Shown here one piece after another: positions 8,568-17,467 of a DNA stretch of 64,000 nt. Positions within the stretch are counted from its first letter, which is position 1, and the number at the start of each line of letters is the position of its first letter. The position numbers and the translations under genes are program-made. Source of the DNA: Clostridia bacterium UC5.1-1D10 (GTDB lineage: Bacteria; Bacillota; Clostridia; Lachnospirales; Anaerotignaceae); contig BBZU01000006.1 of assembly GCA_001304995.1 (NCBI GenBank), positions 62,001-126,000 of the forward strand, read 5' to 3'. The notes beneath the pieces are model-generated. The model made no database searches. It was not told the origin of the DNA and saw only the letters and a program-made list of their open reading frames with translations.

Positions 8568-9466
8568 CCTTTGTCTTTTCAGGGCAGGGCGCGCAGAAGG
8601 CCGGTATGGGCAAGGACTTTTACGAAAACAACGCAAGCGTAAAAGAACTGTTTGCTCGGGCGGAGGAAATCCGCCCCGGCACTTTGCAGCAGTGCTTTGA
8701 AGGTACAGCCGAAGAATTGAAGATCACAGAAAATACACAGCCCTGCCTGTATCTGGCAGACATTGCAGCAGCAATGGCTCTGCGGGAAGAAGGCATTGTG
8801 CCTGAGGCTGTGGCAGGTTTTTCTTTGGGGGAAATCCCCGCATTGGCTTTTGCAGGCGCATACAGCCCTGAAGATGGGTTCCGTTTGGCTTGCGCGAGAG
8901 GGGCAGCCATGGGGAAAGCCGCAAAAGAACATCCCGCATCTATGGTAGCGGTGATGAAAATGGAAAATGAACAGGTGGAAGCACTGGCGGAAAAATACCC
9001 CAATGTGTTCCCTGTAAACTACAACGGCCCCGGTCAGCTGGTTGTTGCCGGGAAAAAAGATGAACTCGACAGTTTCGGAAAAGATGTAAAGGAAGCTGGC
9101 GGCAGATGTCTGCCCGTAGCCGTAGGCGGCGGTTTCCATTCTCCTTTTATGGATGAAGCATCTAAGGAATTTGCAGAAGCACTGAAGGCTGTGGATGTAA
9201 AACAGCCCGAAATGACTGTATATTCCAACTACACAACAAAACCTTACACAGCAGAAGTAAGGGATCTGATGGAAAAACAGATCAACCATTCCCTGCGTTG
9301 GCAGGAAAGTATTGAAAATATGGCGGCAGACGGCTTTGATACTTTCATTGAAGTGGGCGTTGGCACCACACTGAAGAAACTCATCAGCCGCATTCTTCCT
9401 GACAGCAAAGTGTATGCTGTTTCCAACATGGAAGAAGCTCGCCAGGTAGCAGAGGAGGTACGCTAA
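8555..9466 (+). CDS. fabD: Malonyl-CoA:ACP transacylase
   Basis: FabD loads malonyl groups from CoA onto ACP. The 303-residue product has the nucleophile Ser90 in AGFSLGEIPAL, the N-terminal FVFSGQGAQKAGMG and the GGFHSPFM histidine motif. Start and overlap with fabK indicate translational coupling. Length is normal. Confidence 0.96.
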   Translation: MGKIAFVFSGQGAQKAGMGKDFYENNASVKELFARAEEIRPGTLQQCFEGTAEELKITENTQPCLYLADIAAAMALREEGIVPEAVAGFSLGEIPALAFAGAYSPEDGFRLACARGAAMGKAAKEHPASMVAVMKMENEQVEALAEKYPNVFPVNYNGPGQLVVAGKKDELDSFGKDVKEAGGRCLPVAVGGGFHSPFMDEASKEFAEALKAVDVKQPEMTVYSNYTTKPYTAEVRDLMEKQINHSLRWQESIENMAADGFDTFIEVGVGTTLKKLISRILPDSKVYAVSNMEEARQVAEEVR

Positions 9467-9469
9467 GAT

Positions 9470-10204
9470 ATGTTGAAAGGAAAAACAGCCATTGTTACAG
9501 GCGGTTCCCGTGGTATCGGTGCGGCCATTTGTAAAAGATTCGCAGAACAGGGTGCGAACATCGCGCTGCTGTATGCAGGCAATACCCAGAAAGCAGAAGA
9601 AACAAAAGCAGCTCTGCAGGAAATGGGTGTAAAGGCAGAAGCTTACCAGTGCAACGTGGCGGACGCGGAACAGGTTGCCGCAGTCTGCAAACAGATCATC
9701 AAAGATTTCGGCGGCGCCGATATTCTGGTAAACAATGCCGGTATTACCAAGGACAAACTGGTGCCTATGATGAAGGTTCCCGACTTCGACAGCGTTGTGG
9801 ATACCAATCTGAAAGGCGCTTTCTATATGATCAAGCAGCTTTACCCTGTTTTCATGAAACAGAAAAGCGGCAAGATTATCAATATCAGCTCTGTATCTGG
9901 TCTGATGGGTAACCCCGGTCAGACAAACTACTCCGCTTCCAAGGCGGGGCTTATTGGGCTGACAAAATCTGTTGCAAAAGAACTGGCTAGCCGCAATGTG
10001 AACTGCAATGCAATTGCACCCGGTTTTGTAGCAACAGATATGACAGAAAATCTGTCTGAAAACAACGCATTAGTCGATCATATTCCAATGAAAAGATTTG
10101 CGCAGCCCGAAGACATTGCAAACCTTGCGCTGTTTTTGGCAAGCGACCAGTCCGATTATATCACTGGCGAAGTGATCCGCATCGACGGCGGTCTGGCCAT
10201 GTAG
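9470..10204 (+). CDS. fabG: 3-oxoacyl-ACP reductase
   Basis: This short-chain dehydrogenase of 244 residues reduces 3-oxoacyl-ACP with NADPH. It has the cofactor loop GGSRGIGAA, the NNAG motif and the catalytic Ser-Tyr-Lys set in SSVSGLMGNPGQTNYSASK. The C-terminal YITGEVIRIDGGLAM is typical. It lies 3 bases after fabD with a GAGGAGG site overlapping the fabD end. Confidence 0.96.
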   Translation: MLKGKTAIVTGGSRGIGAAICKRFAEQGANIALLYAGNTQKAEETKAALQEMGVKAEAYQCNVADAEQVAAVCKQIIKDFGGADILVNNAGITKDKLVPMMKVPDFDSVVDTNLKGAFYMIKQLYPVFMKQKSGKIINISSVSGLMGNPGQTNYSASKAGLIGLTKSVAKELASRNVNCNAIAPGFVATDMTENLSENNALVDHIPMKRFAQPEDIANLALFLASDQSDYITGEVIRIDGGLAM

Positions 10205-10214
10205 GAGGTACTTT

Positions 10215-11450
10215 ATGAAAAGAGTCGTAGTAACAGGTTTGGGTGCGGTAACCCCCATCGGCAACAATGTGGCTGATTTCTGGGAAGGTCTGAAAACAGG
10301 CAAAAACGGCATCGGTATGATCACCCGTTTTGACGTATCCGAATCCAAATATAAACTGGCAGCAGAAGTAAAGGATTTCGATCCTCTGTGCTGCATGGAT
10401 AAACTGTCCGCAAAGAAGTTGGACCGTTTTACACAGTATGCGTTGGCATCTGCGGCAGAAGCCATGGCTGACAGCGAACTGGAAGGCAAAATCGCCCCTG
10501 AAGAACTGGGCGTATACTTTGGCAGCGGTATCGGTGGCTTTGAAACATTTGGAGAATCCTATAAAGCGCTGGAAGAAAAAGGCCCCAGACGTGTTTCTCC
10601 TCTGTTCATCCCTAAAATGATCAGCAATATCGCAGCTGGCAACATTGCCATCAAATATCATGCACAGGGTCCCTGTGTTTCCATGACAACCGCATGTGCT
10701 ACCGGTACTACATGTATCGGCGAAGCATATCGTGCGATCCGTCACGGTTACACAACAGCGGCTATCTGCGGCGGCAGTGAAGCAGCCATCACCAATTTGG
10801 CAGTGGCAGGCTTTGGCGCATGTATGGCACTAAGCCCTTCTGAAGATCCCAATGCAGCATCTCTGCCTTTCGACAAACGCCGCGGCGGTTTTGTCATGGG
10901 CGAAGGCGCAGGCACACTGATCCTGGAAGAATATGAACACGCAAAAGCAAGAGGCGCGAAGATTTATGCGGAAGTATGCGGCTATGGTTCCACCTGTGAC
11001 GCACATCATGTAACAGCTCCCGATGAAACAGCAGTAGCCAGCGCAAGAGCGATCAAAGAAGCTATGGCTGAACTGGAAGGCGTTCCCGCAGAAAAAATCT
11101 ACATCAATGCCCATGGTACAGGTACAGCCTTGAACGATAAAACAGAAACAAATGCCATCCGTAAGGCTCTGGGCGAAGAAGACGCGCAGAAAGTACATAT
11201 CAGCTCTACAAAATCCATGACAGGTCATATGCTGGGTGCAGCAGGTGCAGCAGAAGCTATCGCTGCAATCTGTGCCATGAACAACTCTCTGGTACCTCCC
11301 ACCATCAACCTGCAGGAACAGGATGAAGTTTGTGATCTGCACTATACACCCAATGTAGCGGAGGAAGCGGAACTGGAAGCAGTTCTGTCCACTTCTCTGG
11401 GCTTTGGCGGTCACAATGCCTGCATCGCATTTAGAAAATTCAAAGGGTGA
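10215..11450 (+). CDS. fabF: 3-oxoacyl-ACP synthase II
   Basis: This elongating condensing enzyme has 411 residues. The nucleophile Cys161 lies in TTACATGTTCIGEA, the first histidine in NAHGTGTALND and the second in KSMTGHMLGAAGAAEA. The length matches the family. It follows fabG by 10 bases in the operon. A separate FabB is not encoded in the window. Confidence 0.96.
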   Translation: MKRVVVTGLGAVTPIGNNVADFWEGLKTGKNGIGMITRFDVSESKYKLAAEVKDFDPLCCMDKLSAKKLDRFTQYALASAAEAMADSELEGKIAPEELGVYFGSGIGGFETFGESYKALEEKGPRRVSPLFIPKMISNIAAGNIAIKYHAQGPCVSMTTACATGTTCIGEAYRAIRHGYTTAAICGGSEAAITNLAVAGFGACMALSPSEDPNAASLPFDKRRGGFVMGEGAGTLILEEYEHAKARGAKIYAEVCGYGSTCDAHHVTAPDETAVASARAIKEAMAELEGVPAEKIYINAHGTGTALNDKTETNAIRKALGEEDAQKVHISSTKSMTGHMLGAAGAAEAIAAICAMNNSLVPPTINLQEQDEVCDLHYTPNVAEEAELEAVLSTSLGFGGHNACIAFRKFKG

Positions 11451-11455
11451 GATAG

Positions 11456-11929
11456 ATGGAAACAACAAAGATTGCCGAATTAGCAAAAATTTTGAAAGAT
11501 AACGGTTTGACCAAACTGGATTTGACAGAAGGCGACAACAGACTGGTGCTGGAAGCGGTTTCTGCTCCTGTGGCACCTGCTGTGGTAATGCCTGCGGCAG
11601 TTCCTGTGGAAGCTGTTCCTGTTGCGGCGGCTGAAGCACCTGCGGCAGCTCCCGAAGCTCCCGAAGCTCCCGCTGCCCCTGAAGAAGATCTGTATGAACA
11701 GAAAACACCTCTGGTAGGTACTGTTTATGTAGCGCCTCAGGCTGGTGCAGCACCTTATGTGTCCGTAGGGGATCATGTGGCAGCCGGCGATACTGTATGT
11801 ATCGTAGAATCCATGAAGATGTTCAATGAAATCGCAGCAGAATGCAGCGGTACCATTGAAGAAATCTGCATCAATAACGGTCAGATCGTGGAATACGGTC
11901 AGGTTCTGTTCCGTATCCGTGAAGACTGA
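11456..11929 (+). CDS. accB: Biotin carboxyl carrier protein of acetyl-CoA carboxylase
   Basis: This 157-residue protein carries the biotin on Lys121 of the VESMKMFNEI motif. The middle (about residues 37-75) is an Ala/Pro/Glu-rich hinge that lets the biotinyl domain swing between carboxylase and transferase. A short N-terminal dimerisation segment precedes it. The gene lies 5 bases after fabF. All four acc subunits are in this operon. Confidence 0.96.
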   Translation: METTKIAELAKILKDNGLTKLDLTEGDNRLVLEAVSAPVAPAVVMPAAVPVEAVPVAAAEAPAAAPEAPEAPAAPEEDLYEQKTPLVGTVYVAPQAGAAPYVSVGDHVAAGDTVCIVESMKMFNEIAAECSGTIEEICINNGQIVEYGQVLFRIRED

Positions 11930-11949
11930 TAGGAAGAAGGCGAAAACCT

Positions 11950-12363
11950 ATGAATCAGGAAGAACTGAAGAAAATACTGCCCCATCGGGACAATATGCTG
12001 CTGGTTGACGAAGCAGAACTGAGAGATGGCGTTGCTTACGGCAAAAAGACCATCCGCCCCGATGAGTGGTTTTTGCAGGGACATTTCCCCGGCAACCCCG
12101 TAGTGCCGGGCGTTATCCTGTGCGAAATTCTGGGACAGTCCACCTGTGTGCTTCTTTCCGGTGAACAGGAAGGCGCAACACCTTATTTCACAGGTCTGGA
12201 CAAAGTACGTTTCAAAAACAGCGTGCGTCCCGGTGATGTTTTGGAAACAGAATGCACTTTGATCAAACACAAAGGTCCTTTCTACTGGGCAAGCGGCAAA
12301 GGCTTTGTGAACGGAAAATTATGCGTCAGTGCGGAATTTTCTTTCGCTCTGATAAAGGAGTAA
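11950..12363 (+). CDS. fabZ: 3-hydroxyacyl-ACP dehydratase
   Basis: FabZ dehydrates 3-hydroxyacyl-ACP. The 137-residue hot-dog fold protein has the active-site histidine in LQGHFPGNPVVPGV and the catalytic glutamate in ILCEILGQ. The N-terminal LPHRDNMLLVDE is typical. No separate FabA, FabN or FabM gene is present here, so the origin of unsaturated fatty acids, if made, cannot be told from the window. Confidence 0.95.
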   Translation: MNQEELKKILPHRDNMLLVDEAELRDGVAYGKKTIRPDEWFLQGHFPGNPVVPGVILCEILGQSTCVLLSGEQEGATPYFTGLDKVRFKNSVRPGDVLETECTLIKHKGPFYWASGKGFVNGKLCVSAEFSFALIKE

Positions 12364-12369
12364 GAGGAT

Positions 12370-13704
12370 ATGTTTTCAAAAATTCTCATTGCAAACAGAG
12401 GGGAGGTAGCTGTCCGCATCATTCGTGCCTGTAAGGAAATGGGCATCGAAACCGTAGCGGTATATTCCGAAGCAGACCAGAATTCTCTGCCCGTAGCACT
12501 GGCAGACGAAAGAATCTGTATCGGTTCCAACGCAGCGGCAGACAGCTATCTGAACCAGAAAAATATCATCAGTGCGGCTTTGGCATCCAATGCGGAAGCC
12601 ATCCATCCCGGCTATGGCTTTTTGTCCGAAAATCCTGAGTTTGCGGCACTTTGTGAAGAAAAGGGCATCATTTTCATCGGTCCTGACAGCAATGTGCTTC
12701 GCGCCATGGGTGACAAGGACAATTCCCGCCAGCTTATGAAGGAAATCGGTGTACCTGTGGTACCCGGTACAGAAATCCTTCACGACCCTGCGGAAGCAAA
12801 ACGTCTGGCTGCGGAAATCGGCTATCCCATTCTGGTAAAAGCTACCGCTGGCGGCGGCGGCAAGGGCATCCGCGTGGTGGAAAGAGAAGAAGATCTGGAA
12901 CATGCCTTCTTGGCAGCATCTGAAGAAGCCAAAAGCGCTTTTGGCAACGGTGATGTGTTCCTGGAAAAATATCTGACTTCCGTACGCCATGTGGAAATGC
13001 AGGTGCTGGCAGATGCTTTCGGCAACATCGTTTGTCTGGGGGAACGTGACTGTTCCCTTCAGCTGAACAAGCAGAAGGTGCTGGAAGAAACACCTTGCCC
13101 TGTTATGACAGAAGACATCCGCAAAAGAATGATGGATGCAGCTGTGAAAGCGGCAAAAGCTGCCAACTATGTAAACGCAGGTACCGTAGAGTTTCTGCTG
13201 GCACCTGACGGGAATTTCTACTTCATTGAAATGAATACCCGTTTGCAGGTAGAACATCCCATTACAGAAGAAATCAGCGATGTGGACATCGTAAAGTGGC
13301 AGATTCGTATTGCCTGCCAGATTCCTCTGGATTTCACTCAGGAAGATATTCACTTGCATGGTCATTCCATGGAATGCCGCATCAACGCAAGAAGCACCGG
13401 TCAGGTGGACTTTTTGCATATCCCCGGCGGTTCCCGGGTACACTTTGATACAGCATTGGTACAGGATTGCCTGATTGTACCTTTTTATGATTCCATGATT
13501 GGTAAACTCATTGTTTACGCTAAGACCAGAGAAGATGCCATCCGTAAAATGGAAGCGGCTCTTTGCGAAATGGTTATCCATGGGATTCATACCAATATTG
13601 AAGACCAACTGCGGCTGGTGCGTAACCCCCGGTTCCAGAAAGGGGATTATGACACACTGATTCTGCCGGAATTGTTGGCGGAAGGAGGCACAGAACTTGA
13701 ATAA
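12370..13704 (+). CDS. accC: Biotin carboxylase of acetyl-CoA carboxylase
   Basis: AccC carboxylates biotin on AccB using ATP and bicarbonate. The 444-residue ATP-grasp enzyme has the N-terminal ILIANRGEVAVRIIRAC, the glycine-rich KATAGGGGKGIR loop near residue 157 and the catalytic EMNTRLQVEHPITE segment. Length is normal. It starts 6 bases after fabZ and overlaps accD by 8 bases. Confidence 0.96.
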   Translation: MFSKILIANRGEVAVRIIRACKEMGIETVAVYSEADQNSLPVALADERICIGSNAAADSYLNQKNIISAALASNAEAIHPGYGFLSENPEFAALCEEKGIIFIGPDSNVLRAMGDKDNSRQLMKEIGVPVVPGTEILHDPAEAKRLAAEIGYPILVKATAGGGGKGIRVVEREEDLEHAFLAASEEAKSAFGNGDVFLEKYLTSVRHVEMQVLADAFGNIVCLGERDCSLQLNKQKVLEETPCPVMTEDIRKRMMDAAVKAAKAANYVNAGTVEFLLAPDGNFYFIEMNTRLQVEHPITEEISDVDIVKWQIRIACQIPLDFTQEDIHLHGHSMECRINARSTGQVDFLHIPGGSRVHFDTALVQDCLIVPFYDSMIGKLIVYAKTREDAIRKMEAALCEMVIHGIHTNIEDQLRLVRNPRFQKGDYDTLILPELLAEGGTELE

Positions 13705-14552
13705 TATTGTTGGCATGTTCCGAAAATCAAGAAATGTGCTGGAAAGCGGCGGTATCACACCTACCGTGGAAGAAAAGATCCGCTGCCCCATTTGTAAAGC
13801 CATTGATACAAAACGTTCTGTGGCAAAGAACAAAATGGTATGCCCTTCCTGCGGCTATCATTACCGTATCAATGCCAGAACGAGAATCAAAGCCATTTGT
13901 GACAAAGGCAGTTTTCAGGAACTGGAAATGAATATCCAGACAGAAAACCCTTTGAACTTCCCTGGCTATGCCAATAAGATCGAATCCGCTCGTGCGGCAT
14001 CTGGTCAGATGGAAGGCGTGGTATGTGGTACTGCTACCATCCGCCGTCAGCCTTGTGCTGTGTTCGTTATGGACCCTCAGTTCATGATGGGCAGTATGGG
14101 TTCTGTGGTAGGGGAAAAGATCACACGGCTTTTTGAATACGCAACAGAACATGATCTGCCTGTGGTAGGCTTTACAGCCTCCGGCGGTGCCAGAATGCAG
14201 GAAGGGATTCTGTCCCTCATGCAGATGGCGAAAACCAGCGGCGCTGTTCATTTCCACAGCGACAAAGGCGGATTGTATATCACTGTTCTGACAGACCCCA
14301 CTACTGGCGGGGTAACGGCAAGCTTTGCTATGCTGGGGGATATCATCCTGTCCGAACCCAATGCGCTCATTGGCTTTGCAGGCCGTCGTGTCATTGAACA
14401 GACTACAAAGAAAAAAATTGCCGGAAGATTTCCAGCGTGCAGAATTTCTGCAGGACTGCGGTTTTGTAGATGCCATTGTGCCTCGTACAGAACTGCGGGC
14501 AACACTGGAACGTCTTTTGAAACAGCACAGCAGAAGGAGGGATGAGGCATGA
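13697..14552 (+). CDS. accD: Acetyl-CoA carboxylase carboxyltransferase beta subunit, frameshifted
   Basis: AccD has an N-terminal zinc ribbon (CPIC and CPSCGYHY pairs, residues about 32-56) and a crotonase-fold transferase domain with [13 protein letters not shown]. The TTG start at 13697 has GGAGG at 13683-13687. The frame breaks in the A7 run at 14411-14417. Removing one A joins EQTTKKK to [12 protein letters not shown] and gives 284 residues ending in a TGA that overlaps accA (ATGA). The enzyme is normally essential, which argues that the extra A is a sequence error. Confidence 0.92.
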
Positions 14553-15337
14553 TGACAGCTTATGAAAGATTACAGGCTGCAAGAGCCCAGGATCGTCCCA
14601 CTTCCCGTGCCTATATCGAAAATCTGTTCACAGAAAGAACAGAACTTCATGGTGACAGAAAATACGCAGATGACCCTGCTATCATTGGCGGTATCGGTTA
14701 TCTGGGGGATATTCCTGTCACATTCATCGGCATTGAACGTGGTCGCGATTTGCAGGAAAGAATCCGCTGCAACTTCGGCTGCCCGATGCCCGAAGGCTAT
14801 CGGAAAGCGCTGCGCCTTATGAAACAGGCGGAGAAATTCCATCGTCCTGTCATTTGTTTCGTGGATACCTCCGGTGCATACTGCGGAGAAGAAGCGGAAG
14901 AACGTGGTCAGGGTCAGGCCATTGCTGACAACCTCATGCAGATGATGGGTCTGGAAACACCCATTATTACCATCGTCATTGGGGAAGGCGGCAGCGGCGG
15001 CGCACTGGGTCTGTCTGTGGCAAACCGTGTGTATATGCTGGAAAATGCGGTATTTTCCGTTATTTCTCCCGAAGGCTGCGCATCTATCCTGTGGGAAGAC
15101 GCAAGCAAAGCGGCTGACGCGGCAGAATGCCTGAAGATTACAGCAGAAGATATGAAACGCTTCGGTGTGGCAGAAGATGTCATTGAAGAAAACTTCGATT
15201 CCTTCGATGTCATGTGCGAAGACCTGAAAGCGCGTTTGCTTTCTGACGTACAGGAACTGGAACAGTATTCTGGTCGTGTCCTGTCTGAAAAACGCTATGA
15301 ACGTTTCCGCAAACTGGGCGTTTACAGCGAAAAATAA
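14549..15337 (+). CDS. accA: Acetyl-CoA carboxylase carboxyltransferase alpha subunit
   Basis: The 262-residue alpha subunit pairs with AccD to transfer the carboxyl group from biotin to acetyl-CoA. Motifs are [20 protein letters not shown] and [12 protein letters not shown]. It is somewhat shorter than the E. coli protein at the N-terminus, as in many Clostridia. It is coupled to accD by a 4-base overlap and is the last gene of the operon, followed by a terminator. Confidence 0.95.
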   Translation: MMTAYERLQAARAQDRPTSRAYIENLFTERTELHGDRKYADDPAIIGGIGYLGDIPVTFIGIERGRDLQERIRCNFGCPMPEGYRKALRLMKQAEKFHRPVICFVDTSGAYCGEEAEERGQGQAIADNLMQMMGLETPIITIVIGEGGSGGALGLSVANRVYMLENAVFSVISPEGCASILWEDASKAADAAECLKITAEDMKRFGVAEDVIEENFDSFDVMCEDLKARLLSDVQELEQYSGRVLSEKRYERFRKLGVYSEK

Positions 15338-15350
15338 TATTTGTATGTTA

Positions 15351-15384
15351 TGTCCTTGTGGGATTTCCCACAGGGACTTTTTTT
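15351..15384 (+). terminator. Terminator of the fab-acc operon
   Basis: The stem GTCCTTGTGGGA/TCCCACAGGGAC with a small loop is followed by eight T. It closes the operon after accA. Confidence 0.93.
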
Positions 15385-15456
15385 TGCAGAAAAGTTGGGA
15401 CGCAGCGGGACTTTTTTTTCCGTTATGCTCCTTTTGTCCGGGGAAGGAGGGAGAAT

Positions 15457-15714
15457 ATGGAATTGGAAATTGGGCTGGCGTTGTCGGTGCTGGGCGGCTT
15501 GCTAGGCGTTCTTAGTTTTGTCCAGAGCCGGGATAAATCCGTAGAGAAAGACGCCGCATGGAGAGGCGGTGTGGATGCGAAACTGGATATGATCCTTGGT
15601 ATGCAGAAAGATCTGGAAGGCATCAAAGCGTCTTTGAAAGACCATGAAGGCCGTTTATCCGCCGTAGAAAGCAGCGCAAAATCTGCCCATCACCGTTTGG
15701 ACGAGTACGCATAG
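15457..15714 (+). CDS. XhlA-like small membrane protein of a phage-type lysis cassette
   Basis: This 85-residue protein has one N-terminal membrane segment (IGLALSVLGGLLGVLSFV), then a charged coiled-coil part with KLDMILGMQKDLEGIKASL and heptad spacing. This layout resembles XhlA/haemolysin-type accessory proteins found before phage holins, although the membrane segment here is N-terminal. The ATG at 15457 has GGAAGGAGGGAG upstream. It lies directly before a holin and an amidase gene. Membrane localisation is likely and the exact role is inferred from context. Confidence 0.6.
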   Translation: MELEIGLALSVLGGLLGVLSFVQSRDKSVEKDAAWRGGVDAKLDMILGMQKDLEGIKASLKDHEGRLSAVESSAKSAHHRLDEYA

Positions 15715-15734
15715 TATGAAAGGGGGGAATACAA

Positions 15735-15974
15735 ATGAAACTGGAATGGAAGAAACGACTGACAAACCCTTGGTTTTGGGTGGGGATGGTTGGCGTTGTG
15801 CTGACAGCGACGGGAGCGAATCCCGAAATGTTTACCAGCTGGCAGGTGTTATGTGATGAGGTGAAAGCACTCTTTGCCAATCCTTATCTGCTGGCAACGG
15901 CATTTCTGGCAGTGCTGGGGGTACTGACAGACCCGACTACCAAAGGGATTTCTGATGAAAAGAAAAATCAATAG
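15735..15974 (+). CDS. Phage-type holin (phi LC3 family)
   Basis: The 79-residue product starts with the phi-LC3-holin signature KLEWKKRLTNPWFWVGMVG, has two membrane segments (about 13-30 and 51-68) and ends with the typical TDPTTKGISDEKK tail. Holins of this family form membrane lesions that let endolysin reach the wall. An AAAGGGGGG site precedes the ATG, and the amidase gene starts 15 bases after it. No other phage structural genes are present. Confidence 0.88.
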   Translation: MKLEWKKRLTNPWFWVGMVGVVLTATGANPEMFTSWQVLCDEVKALFANPYLLATAFLAVLGVLTDPTTKGISDEKKNQ

Positions 15975-15989
15975 AAAGGAGCAGATGAA

Positions 15990-16745
15990 ATGTTTTGTGT
16001 GGCAGTAGATGACGGTCATGGTATGAAAACGGCTGGTAAGCGCACACCATTATTTCCCGACGGCAGTTATATGCCGGAAAATGCCTATAACCGGGCAGTA
16101 GCGTCTTATTTAATGGACGCACTGAAAAGATGCGGTTTTCGTGTCGTAGCGGTAGCACCGGGGGATGAGGACATATCTTTGCAGACCCGCGTCAAACGGG
16201 CAAATGACGCAAAAGCGGATGCGTATATCAGTATCCATGCCAATGCCTTTGGCAGTGATTGGAATGACGCAAACGGTGTAGAAAGCTGGATTTATGAAAA
16301 GGCGGATGCCAAGACCTTGGACTTTGGGGGAAAAGTTCATGAAGCATTGGTAAAAGCCTGCGGTAGAAAAAACAGAGGACTGAAAAAAAGCGCAGATCTC
16401 TATGTACTGCGGGCAACAAAAATGCCGGCAGTTCTCATTGAAGGGGGCTTTATGACCAATCGGGAGGAAGCAAAGCTGCTCCTTTCGGAAGACTATCGGA
16501 AGCAATGTGCGGAAGGCATTTGCAAAGGTGTATGCAGTTATTTCGGCGTTGCCTATAAAGAGGAAACAGAAGGGGATGAGGAAGTGAAACGGTATCAGAA
16601 AATCGAGGATCTGCCCTATGGCAAGAAAATCATCAAAAAGCTGGTGGATGAAGGTGTTCTCAGCGGAGATGAAAATGGAAATCTGAATTTGTCAGAAGAT
16701 ATGATTCGAATCTTTATGATTCTGGATCGTAAAGAAATGCTGTAA
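15990..16745 (+). CDS. N-acetylmuramoyl-L-alanine amidase (endolysin-like)
   Basis: This 251-residue Amidase_3 family enzyme cleaves the amide between muramic acid and the stem peptide. The expected zinc and catalytic residues are in DDGHGMKT, PENAYNR, SIHANAFG and IEGGFMTN. The enzyme domain ends near residue 185. The remainder is an acidic linker and a helical C-terminal segment (KIIKKLVDEGVLSGD) of the kind used for wall binding in clostridial endolysins. No signal peptide is seen, as expected for a holin-dependent endolysin. Confidence 0.9.
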   Translation: MFCVAVDDGHGMKTAGKRTPLFPDGSYMPENAYNRAVASYLMDALKRCGFRVVAVAPGDEDISLQTRVKRANDAKADAYISIHANAFGSDWNDANGVESWIYEKADAKTLDFGGKVHEALVKACGRKNRGLKKSADLYVLRATKMPAVLIEGGFMTNREEAKLLLSEDYRKQCAEGICKGVCSYFGVAYKEETEGDEEVKRYQKIEDLPYGKKIIKKLVDEGVLSGDENGNLNLSEDMIRIFMILDRKEML

Positions 16746-16764
16746 ATAAAAAACAGCCAGTAGA

Positions 16765-16946
16765 AAAAGCAACTTCCCCTTAAGAAAACATTGGTTTTCT
16801 GTTTTATTGATTTCTTAAGGGGAAGTGCGACTGCTGTCTTCAGAAGAAAATATACCGAATAAAATCTCAGTAAAATAAGAAAGCTGGAATCCTTTGTCTG
16901 ATGAGGATTTCAGCTTTCTTTGTTTTCTTATGAAGATGCCCCTAAT
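16765..16946 (+). repeat. Dispersed structured repeat, full-length copy A
   Basis: This copy is about 182 bp and begins AAAAGCAACTT and ends GATGCCCCTAAT. It contains hairpin 1 (CTTCCCCTTAAGAAA/TTTCTTAAGGGGAAG), a middle motif CTGTCTTCAGAAGAAAA, and hairpin 2 (AGAAAGCTGGAATCC/GGATTTCAGCTTTCT) followed by a T-rich run. Copy B at 59811-59994 is closely similar end to end. The copy is bracketed by AAACAGCCAGTA (16751-16762) and TACTGGCTGTTT (16946-16957), which are perfect complements. The element therefore seems to sit inside the loop of an older terminator downstream of the amidase gene. Confidence 0.85.
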
Positions 16947-16971
16947 ACTGGCTGTTTCTATTTGCGTTTGT

Positions 16972-17394
16972 TTAAAGCCCATTTGACTTTCTGCATTCTG
17001 GACAGATACCGCTGAATTCCAGGGTATGTCCAGTGATGCGGAAGCCTGTTTTTGCTTCCAGATCTTCTTCCAGTTCTTTCAGAGGACAGGAGTCAACGGG
17101 AATGACTTTGCGGCAGACGGTGCAGACCAAACGATGATGGTGATCGTGTTTTTCCAGTGAAAAATAGGATTTTCCGTCTTTGCGCAGGCTCTTGCTCAGG
17201 ACTCCTTTTTCTGTCAATGTATTCAAGGTACGATATACCGTAGAAGCGTTCATGGGCAGAATGGGCGTGGCTTTTTCCAACAGTTCTTCAGCTGTCATGG
17301 AGCGGTCTTCTGTCTGGAGAATCGAAAGCAGCAGACAGCGCTTTTTTGTGGATTTCAAATCTGCGTTTTTTAATATGCTCTGTGACATTTCCAT
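16972..17394 (-). CDS. Fur-family transcriptional regulator
   Basis: This 140-residue Fur/Zur/PerR-type repressor has an N-terminal winged helix (MTAEELLEKA and STVYRTLNTLTEKGVL) and the metal-sensing part HDHHHRLVC. The structural zinc cysteines are in CTVC and CPEC. I chose the ATG at 17394 (MEMSQSILK), with GGAAAGG upstream. Longer in-frame extensions lack a site. Which metal or peroxide it senses cannot be decided. It lies downstream of the aminotransferase gene on the same strand with a 73-base gap. Confidence 0.9.
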   Translation of the reverse strand: MEMSQSILKNADLKSTKKRCLLLSILQTEDRSMTAEELLEKATPILPMNASTVYRTLNTLTEKGVLSKSLRKDGKSYFSLEKHDHHHRLVCTVCRKVIPVDSCPLKELEEDLEAKTGFRITGHTLEFSGICPECRKSNGL

Positions 17395-17467
17395 ACACCA
17401 ATCCTTTCCTCTGTCCATCATAGTATAGGAAAAAATCTTTGTCAACGCAGAGTTGGAAAACTTTCTG

